19,317 nucleotides of DNA, taken from DATFMP01 sp035266845. Its GTDB lineage: Bacteria > SAR324 > JACQKK01. The translations under genes were made by a program, and so were the position numbers. Within the stretch, counting starts at the first letter, position 1. Every line of letters begins with the position of its first letter. This document shows positions 15,126 to 19,317 of the stretch, piece after piece. Under the pieces are notes generated by a model, which worked only from the letters and a program-made list of their open reading frames with translations, had not been told where the DNA came from and did not search any database. The DNA lies in assembly GCA_035266845.1 (NCBI GenBank), contig DATFMP010000096.1:1-19317 (forward strand), in the 5' to 3' direction.

Positions 15126-15974
15126 TCAGTGCACGATGAACAGGCTCGCGGCCATCGTCTCCAGCAGGCGCTGCGCGAAGTTCTGGCGGATATTGAGCGG
15201 GTCGCGGAAGCGGTCCAGGAAGTGCTCGCGGTGAATGCCCAGCGCCAGCACCTGTGCCTTCTCCGCGTTCACCACGTCGGCGATGCCCTCCTCCACCGTG
15301 CCCTGCACGGGGCGGGTGCGCACGGTGATGTGGTACGAGGCCAGAAAGTCCTGCACCCGCTGGAAGTACTCGGTCAGCCCGAACTGCTCCTCCTCCTGCT
15401 GCGACCACGACAGCACCACCTCCGCCCGCGGGAACGGGTCCAGGTGCACGTAGTTGTACATCATGCGCGAGGCGGGCGCGGTGCCGTCCATCACCATCAC
15501 CACACGGTCTACGCCGTCGAAGTTGCGCTCGGTGATGATCACGGGCCGCGAGGCCTCGTGATACAGGCTGTGCATGGTCTCGTAGTCCGTGTTCACGGGC
15601 GGGAAGCTGCAGCGCTCGCCCATCACGATCAGGTCGCAGAACACGCTCTCGCGGATGATCTCGCGGAAGGGCGAGCCGGAGACCTGCCGGGTCTCGATCT
15701 GCGCATCGGGCACGCCCTGCTGCCCGGCATTCCGGCGGAACTCCTCGATCAGCTTGCCCACGCTGGCTTCCGCCTCCGCCAGAATCTGGTCGCGCGGCAC
15801 AATGTCCGCGAAGCGCCCACTGGGAATTTGGTCCAGGTCCACCAGCCCCAGCCCCACCAGCGTCACGGGGTCCGGCACGACGGCCTGCTCCCGGTTGGCC
15901 AGCGTCGCCGCCATGCGCGTGGCCGCCAGGGTGTGCTCGGATGTGTCCAGGGGCACCAGGATCCGCTTGAGCAT
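15126..15974 (-). CDS. Tandem universal stress protein (UspA family)
   Basis: A 282-residue cytosolic protein with two Usp domains. Domain 1 starts MLKRILVPLDTSEHTLAATR, the usual first strand and helix with the VPLD motif, and runs to DLIVMGERCSF and RPVIITER (about 150). Domain 2 starts at about 155 (DRVVMVMDGTAPASRM) and ends QVLALGIHREHF ... SLFIVH. The nucleotide-binding signature GX2GX9G(S/T) is degenerate in both halves, so ATP binding is doubtful. ATG 15974 has GGAG about 10 nt upstream; a TTG start at 15989 is possible but unlikely. Usp proteins support survival under starvation and other stress; the precise role is unknown. Confidence 0.85.
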   Translation of the reverse strand: MLKRILVPLDTSEHTLAATRMAATLANREQAVVPDPVTLVGLGLVDLDQIPSGRFADIVPRDQILAEAEASVGKLIEEFRRNAGQQGVPDAQIETRQVSGSPFREIIRESVFCDLIVMGERCSFPPVNTDYETMHSLYHEASRPVIITERNFDGVDRVVMVMDGTAPASRMMYNYVHLDPFPRAEVVLSWSQQEEEQFGLTEYFQRVQDFLASYHITVRTRPVQGTVEEGIADVVNAEKAQVLALGIHREHFLDRFRDPLNIRQNFAQRLLETMAASLFIVH

Positions 15975-16275
15975 GGGCTCGCTCTCCAAACCTTAGAAGA
16001 CCAGGGATGGGCCGGGCCGGCCCGTGAGGCATCGCTGCCGGCCACGTATCGGGGGCCTGGCTGGCGCAAGCCTAGCAGAATCGCCCCGAGCCTGCCAATG
16101 CGCCCGCGAGGCGTGTTTCCGCCTCGGCAGGCTGGCCCCGCTGCATCCGCATGATATCCTGGACAGGAGGCGGCGCTCCTGCCGCCAGGACGACACCGGC
16201 ACGGCAGCGGGACAGCATTGAAACGCCGCCGGGCCACTGCGGTTCCGCATCCCGTGCCTCTGACGGAGCTTGGCC
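15975..16275. other. Divergent intergenic region between usp and the lipoprotein gene
   Basis: This 301-bp spacer must hold the start signals of both flanking genes, but no canonical -35/-10 pair was recognised. It contains a nested hairpin (AGCCTGC/GCAGGCT outside, CGAGGCG/CGCCTCG around TGTTTC inside, near 16095-16140). Alternative pairings CAGGAG/CTCCTG and GGCGGC/GCCGCC lie near 16165-16192. Confidence 0.5.
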
Positions 16276-17451
16276 ATGGCCCGTCCCCAACGCAGACAGC
16301 CGGTTGCCCGGACGGCCCTGACCGCGCTGGGCCTACTGACCCTGCTGCTGGCGGGTCTCGGCGGCTGCACCGCCCGCAAGGCCACCCCGCCCGTGCAGCG
16401 GCTGTCGCGCTACGAGACCCTGCTGGCGCTGCCCCTGGCGCAGCGCGTGCTGCCGGCGGACGCGGCGGTGCTGGAGCGTGCCCACCGCACCAACCTTACC
16501 TACGGCGAGGACGTGCGGCCGCAAGCGGCGGATCACAGGGACCCGCTGGCGTCAGTGGTGGGCGACGTGCTCGCGCACCTGCCGCCGGCGGTGGAGCGTT
16601 TGGCCGCGGCGCACCTGGCCGCCGTGTACCTGGTGCGGGGCGACGTGGGTACCGCCACCACCGAGGCTGTGCAGGATGCCCAGGGGCGCTGGAGCCATGC
16701 CTACATCGTGCTCAACCTGACGGCCCTGCAGCGGGACGCCAATGCCTGGGCCACCTGGAAGGAGCATTCGACCTTCCGCGACAGCCCGGGCTATGCGCTG
16801 CGCATGACGATCGAGCCGCCCGCCTCGGATGGCCGGGCCGGCGCCGCGCGCTTCATCCTGCTGCACGAGCTGGGGCACGTGCTGGGGGCGGGCCTGGGCG
16901 TCCACGGCTCCTGGGAAGACCCGCGCCCGGTGCCCCCGGCCACCCGCGATTCCGCTTTCGTGGCACTATCCTGGGTCTACGAGGCCGCCGCTGACGGCCG
17001 CCCCGCCCGCATGCGCTCGCGCTATGCGGAGCGCTTCCCGCGCCTGAGCCGAGTGGCCTTCTATCGCTTCGACAAGGCCCCGCTGACGCTGGCCGAGGCG
17101 CCCGCGATTTATGACGACCTGGCGCACACGAACTTCCCCTCGCTGTACGGAACGGAGGGGCTGTTCGACGACTTCGCGGAGTCCTTCGTCATCTACGTGC
17201 ACACGGTGCTGCTGGGGCGGCCCTATCGCGTGGAGGTGCTGCACGACGGCGTGCCGGTGCAGACCTACCGCTCCTGCATCGTCACGGGCGGCTGCCCACG
17301 CAAGGTGGCGATGCTGCAGGCGCTGCTGAACGGGGCCACAAGCAGGCCCCCGACCGTGGACGCCCGGCGATCATCCGCGCCGCCGGCGAGCCCGCCGTCC
17401 AGCCCCGTTAAGCCCTTGATGGCGCTTGACAATACCGGGGGCACTCATTAA
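16276..17451 (+). CDS. Lipoprotein with zinc metalloprotease HExxH motif
   Basis: 391 residues. The N-terminus is a lipoprotein signal (twin Arg/Gln-rich start, Leu core, lipobox LGGC with C31), so the mature protein is membrane-anchored, most likely in the periplasm. HELGH at 197-201 is the zinc-binding HExxH helix, and FDDFAESFVIYVH at 298-309 offers E302 as a candidate third ligand, a gluzincin layout. The ESF/FAExF pattern recalls the anthrax-lethal-factor-like peptidase fold, but I cannot assign a family. Two cysteines near the C-terminus (CIVTGGC) could form a disulfide; the last 45 residues are Pro/Ser-rich and probably disordered. ATG 16276 has ACGGAG 7-8 nt ahead. Its stop codon overlaps the trp promoter. 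Confidence 0.75.
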   Translation: MARPQRRQPVARTALTALGLLTLLLAGLGGCTARKATPPVQRLSRYETLLALPLAQRVLPADAAVLERAHRTNLTYGEDVRPQAADHRDPLASVVGDVLAHLPPAVERLAAAHLAAVYLVRGDVGTATTEAVQDAQGRWSHAYIVLNLTALQRDANAWATWKEHSTFRDSPGYALRMTIEPPASDGRAGAARFILLHELGHVLGAGLGVHGSWEDPRPVPPATRDSAFVALSWVYEAAADGRPARMRSRYAERFPRLSRVAFYRFDKAPLTLAEAPAIYDDLAHTNFPSLYGTEGLFDDFAESFVIYVHTVLLGRPYRVEVLHDGVPVQTYRSCIVTGGCPRKVAMLQALLNGATSRPPTVDARRSSAPPASPPSSPVKPLMALDNTGGTH

Positions 17452-17453
17452 GT
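17426..17453 (+). promoter_or_regulatory. Candidate trp promoter
   Basis: Perfect -35 TTGACA (17426-17431), 16-nt spacer, -10 TTAAGT (17448-17453). The pair resembles the E. coli trp promoter (TTGACA, TTAACT). The -10 overlaps the TAA stop of the lipoprotein gene. Transcription would begin near 17460, giving a leader RNA of about 220 nt that contains the attenuator. No TrpR operator similar to the E. coli one was seen. Confidence 0.55.
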
Positions 17454-17540
17454 CTTCAAGAAGGCTTGCACGGCAACCGCAGCGGGGTCGGCGCCATCGC
17501 GCCGTGGCACGGCGGGTGCCCCCACAGACGATTCACCGCG

Positions 17541-17621
17541 ATGGATCACCGGACGCGAATGGCGGAAGGGTGGCGGGCTTGGCGCTGCGGCGACCAGGTG
17601 CATGCGTCCGTGCTGCCCTAG
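17541..17621 (+). CDS. trpL: trp leader peptide (TrpL-like)
   Basis: A 26-codon open frame, ATG 17541 to TAG 17619-17621, too short for usual gene finders. It holds two nearby Trp codons in GWRAW (TGG at 17571 and 17580). A start at ATG 17559 would give 20 residues. Ribosome sites ahead of both are weak. A ribosome waiting at the Trp codons leaves the antiterminator arm 17596-17606 largely free. A ribosome reaching the stop covers that arm and lets the downstream terminator form. The stop codon lies in the loop of another hairpin (TGCTGCC-CTA-GGCAGCA, 17611-17627). The layout is that of classical ribosome-mediated Trp attenuation; expression has not been shown. Confidence 0.75.
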   Translation: MDHRTRMAEGWRAWRCGDQVHASVLP

Positions 17622-17666
17622 GCAGCAGCCCCGATAGACCGCTGTCCGGACAGGCCGCATGCACCT
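17596..17666 (+). promoter_or_regulatory. trp antiterminator structure
   Basis: AGGTGCATGCG (17596-17606), inside the end of the leader peptide frame, is perfectly complementary over 11 bp to CGCATGCACCT (17656-17666), with two more pairs after one mismatch. The 3' arm shares CGCA (17656-17659) with the 5' arm of the terminator, so the two structures exclude each other. Two small hairpins lie in the loop: TGCTGCC/GGCAGCA and the palindrome CTGTCCGGACAG (17642-17653). Confidence 0.75.
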
Positions 17667-17683
17667 CGCTTGCGGCCTTTTTT
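17652..17683 (+). terminator. trp attenuator terminator
   Basis: AGGCCGCA (17652-17659) pairs perfectly with TGCGGCCT (17671-17678) around an 11-nt loop, followed by a run of T residues to 17683. It lies 60 bp before the trpD start, between leader peptide and structural gene, so it would stop transcription when tryptophan is plentiful. Confidence 0.85.
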
Positions 17684-17742
17684 GTTTCTGGAGCCCCGCC
17701 ATCGCCCGGCGGGGCCACACCTGTGCACGGGACGAGCGAACG

Positions 17743-18804
17743 ATGCAGACCCCCCAGGAAGTGCTCCGCTACGTGGCGGCCGGCAATGACCTAACCCAGG
17801 ACGAGGCCGCCGTGGTGATGGAAGGCATTATGACCGGCGCCTGGAGCCACGCCCAGATCGGCGCCTACCTGACCGCCCTGCACATGAAGGGCGAATCCAA
17901 GGACGAGATCATCGGCTCGGCCTACGTGATGCGCGCCAAGGCCTTCCACCTGCCCGTGAAGAGCCACCCGCTGGTGGATATCGTGGGCTCCGGCGGCGAT
18001 GCCCTGCGCACCATCAACGTCTCGACCCTGGCCGGGCTGGTGGCCGCGGGGGCGGGCGTGCACGTGGCCAAGCACGGCAACCGCGCCATGACGGGAATGT
18101 GCGGCAGCGCGGACGTGTTGGAGGGCTTGGGGGTGGAACTGGACACCTCGCCGGCGGATGCCATTCACGGCATCGACCGCAACGGCTTTTCGTTCCTGCT
18201 GGCGCCGCTGTTCCACCAGTCCATGAAGTACGCCATCGTGCCGCGCAAGGAGATCGGCATCCCCAGCATATTCAACCACCTGGGGCCGCTCACGAACCCC
18301 GTGGGGGCCGAGTGCTACCTGCTGGGCGTGAACCGCGACGAGAACACGCGCCGCTTCACCGAGGTGCTGATCGGCCTGGACTGCGAGCATTCCCTGCTTG
18401 TGCACGGCGAGGACGGCATGGACGAGATCACGCTCTCCGCGCCCACGCACGTGGTGGAGCAGCACCGCGGGGAGATCAAGGAGTACATGATCTCGCCGGA
18501 GGACTTCGGGCTGGAGCGCGCTCCGCTGGAGGGCTTCCGCATGCCGGACAAGGAAGCCTCCATCCGGGCGGCCCGCGCCGTGATCCACGGCGAGGGCGAG
18601 CCGCACCATGAGAACCTGGTGCTGCTGAACGCGGCGGCGGGCATCTACCTGGGCGGGCGGGCCGATTCCATCGCGGACGGCTTGGCCATCGCCCGCGAAT
18701 CCCTGCGCTCCGGCGCCGCCCGCCGTGTGCTGGAGCAGGTGATCGCCTACACGCAGAGCAAGAAGGTGGTGAAGGACAGCGGGCCGGGCCCGGAACAGCC
18801 ATGA
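17743..18804 (+). CDS. trpD: Anthranilate phosphoribosyltransferase (TrpD)
   Basis: Transfers phosphoribosyl from PRPP to anthranilate, the second step of tryptophan synthesis, in the cytosol. 353 residues, the usual length. The PRPP loop is GSGGD at 82-86 (most relatives have GTGGD), followed by NVST at 92-95, KHGNR at 110-114, CGSADVLE at 120-127, and then SMKYAIVPRKEIGIPSIFN and LGPLTNP. MDEITL is the metal-site region. ATG 17743 was chosen because the frame upstream runs back into the terminator stem; the ribosome site GGGACGAG is moderate. It is the first structural gene after the attenuator and overlaps trpC by four bases (ATGA). No trpE or trpG is seen upstream. Confidence 0.96.
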   Translation: MQTPQEVLRYVAAGNDLTQDEAAVVMEGIMTGAWSHAQIGAYLTALHMKGESKDEIIGSAYVMRAKAFHLPVKSHPLVDIVGSGGDALRTINVSTLAGLVAAGAGVHVAKHGNRAMTGMCGSADVLEGLGVELDTSPADAIHGIDRNGFSFLLAPLFHQSMKYAIVPRKEIGIPSIFNHLGPLTNPVGAECYLLGVNRDENTRRFTEVLIGLDCEHSLLVHGEDGMDEITLSAPTHVVEQHRGEIKEYMISPEDFGLERAPLEGFRMPDKEASIRAARAVIHGEGEPHHENLVLLNAAAGIYLGGRADSIADGLAIARESLRSGAARRVLEQVIAYTQSKKVVKDSGPGPEQP

Positions 18805-19317
18805 GCGATATTCTTTCCCAGATCGTCGCGAAGAAGCGCGGGGAGGTGGCCGCGCTGAAACGCGCGCTGCCCCTGGAGCGCGTGCGCGAGCAGGCGCGCA
18901 AGCACGCGCCCGCGCTGGACTTCCCAGCGGCCCTGCGCGGCCTGCGGCCCCGGGGCGTGCCCCGCAAGGGCCAGCGCGTGAACATCATTGCGGAGATCAA
19001 GCTGCGCTCGCCCTCCAAGGGCGTGTTCTCCTGGCACGGCGACGTGCTGCGGCAGGTGCGCGACTACGAGGTGGGCGGCGCCGCGGCCATTTCCGTGGTC
19101 ACGGACGGCCCATTCTTCGGCGGCTCCACGGACCTGCTGCGCAAGGTGAAGGCCGCGGCCGAACTGCCGGTGATCCAGAAGGAGTTTCTGCTGGAGCCCT
19201 GGCAGGTGCACTATGCGCGCTCCCTGGGGGCGGACGCCTGCCTGCTGATCGCCCGTCTGCTGCCCGGCGAGGCCCTGGCCGAGATGCTGGCCGCCACCCG
19301 TGCGGCAGGCATCCACG
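18801..19317 (+). CDS. trpC: Indole-3-glycerol phosphate synthase (TrpC), 3'-truncated by window
   Basis: Ring closure of carboxyphenylaminodeoxyribulose phosphate to indole-3-glycerol phosphate, a cytosolic (beta-alpha)8-barrel enzyme. 172 codons are present before the window ends, of about 260 expected. The start reads MSDILSQIVAKKRGEVAALK. The catalytic-lysine strand is IIAEIKLRSPSKG; FFGGSTDLL and VIQKEFLLEPWQV follow, the latter holding the second catalytic lysine, then GADACLLIARLL. It overlaps the trpD stop in ATGA, so the two are translationally coupled and share the upstream attenuator. Confidence 0.95.
   Translation, partial: MSDILSQIVAKKRGEVAALKRALPLERVREQARKHAPALDFPAALRGLRPRGVPRKGQRVNIIAEIKLRSPSKGVFSWHGDVLRQVRDYEVGGAAAISVVTDGPFFGGSTDLLRKVKAAAELPVIQKEFLLEPWQVHYARSLGADACLLIARLLPGEALAEMLAATRAAGIH

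Noticed and set aside
17566..17573. AAGGGTGG resembles the start of a T-box motif upstream of trpD
   Set aside because: The remaining T-box bases (NACCGCG) and the complementary partner are absent, the bases are explained as leader peptide codons, and a leader-peptide attenuator accounts for the region.
17659..17742. Longer trpD reading frame starting in MHLACGL
   Set aside because: This start lies within the terminator hairpin, has no ribosome site and adds residues with no resemblance to TrpD.
1..19317. CRISPR arrays, tRNA/rRNA genes, transposases or integrases
   Set aside because: None recognised on either strand; the only repeats seen are the intergenic hairpins described above.

Overview
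This window is a high-GC (roughly 70% by eye) chromosomal segment from a Gram-negative (diderm) bacterium. The diderm assignment rests on an outer-membrane usher, a periplasmic pilus chaperone and a lipoprotein. Gene content (long PurL with separate PurQ, queuosine reductase QueG, a rubrerythrin / CCG Fe-S protein / DUF3501 trio) would suit Desulfobacterota or another proteobacterial lineage, but the taxon cannot be fixed from the sequence.

Layout. (1) 1-4085, plus strand: the 3' part of purL (probably a PurS-PurL fusion cut by the window edge), an inserted mntA-hepT (MNT/HEPN) toxin-antitoxin pair, then purQ. Spacing is tight, so purine synthesis and the TA pair look co-transcribed. (2) 4218-5498, minus: queG. 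(3) 5798-8264, minus: an operon of rubrerythrin, a two-cluster CCG-domain Fe-S oxidoreductase and DUF3501. Its promoter (TTGACA-17-TTTAGT) has a Fur/PerR-like operator abutting the -10. (4) 8885-13515, plus: a compact chaperone-usher-like secretion system with two DUF4402 subunits, a PapD-like chaperone and an atypical usher, preceded by a 540-bp AT-richer non-coding region. (5) 13707-15974, minus: an MFS transporter and a tandem universal stress protein. (6) 16276-17451, plus: a lipoprotein with a zinc-protease HELGH motif. (7) 17426-19317, plus: a trp attenuator followed by trpD and the 5' part of trpC. The attenuator has a promoter, a leader peptide with two Trp codons, an antiterminator and an intrinsic terminator.

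Three intergenic spaces (4113-4204, 5573-5776, 13547-13669) carry strings of very strong GC hairpins. Two of them share a paired-hairpin architecture with a near-identical 7-nt linker in opposite orientations, which suggests a genome-wide repeat family that also serves 3' ends.

The most informative observations are the ribosome-type attenuator placed before trpD rather than trpE, the divergent DUF4402 chaperone-usher operon, the iron/peroxide-controlled rubrerythrin-CCG-DUF3501 cassette, and the TA cassette embedded between purL and purQ.
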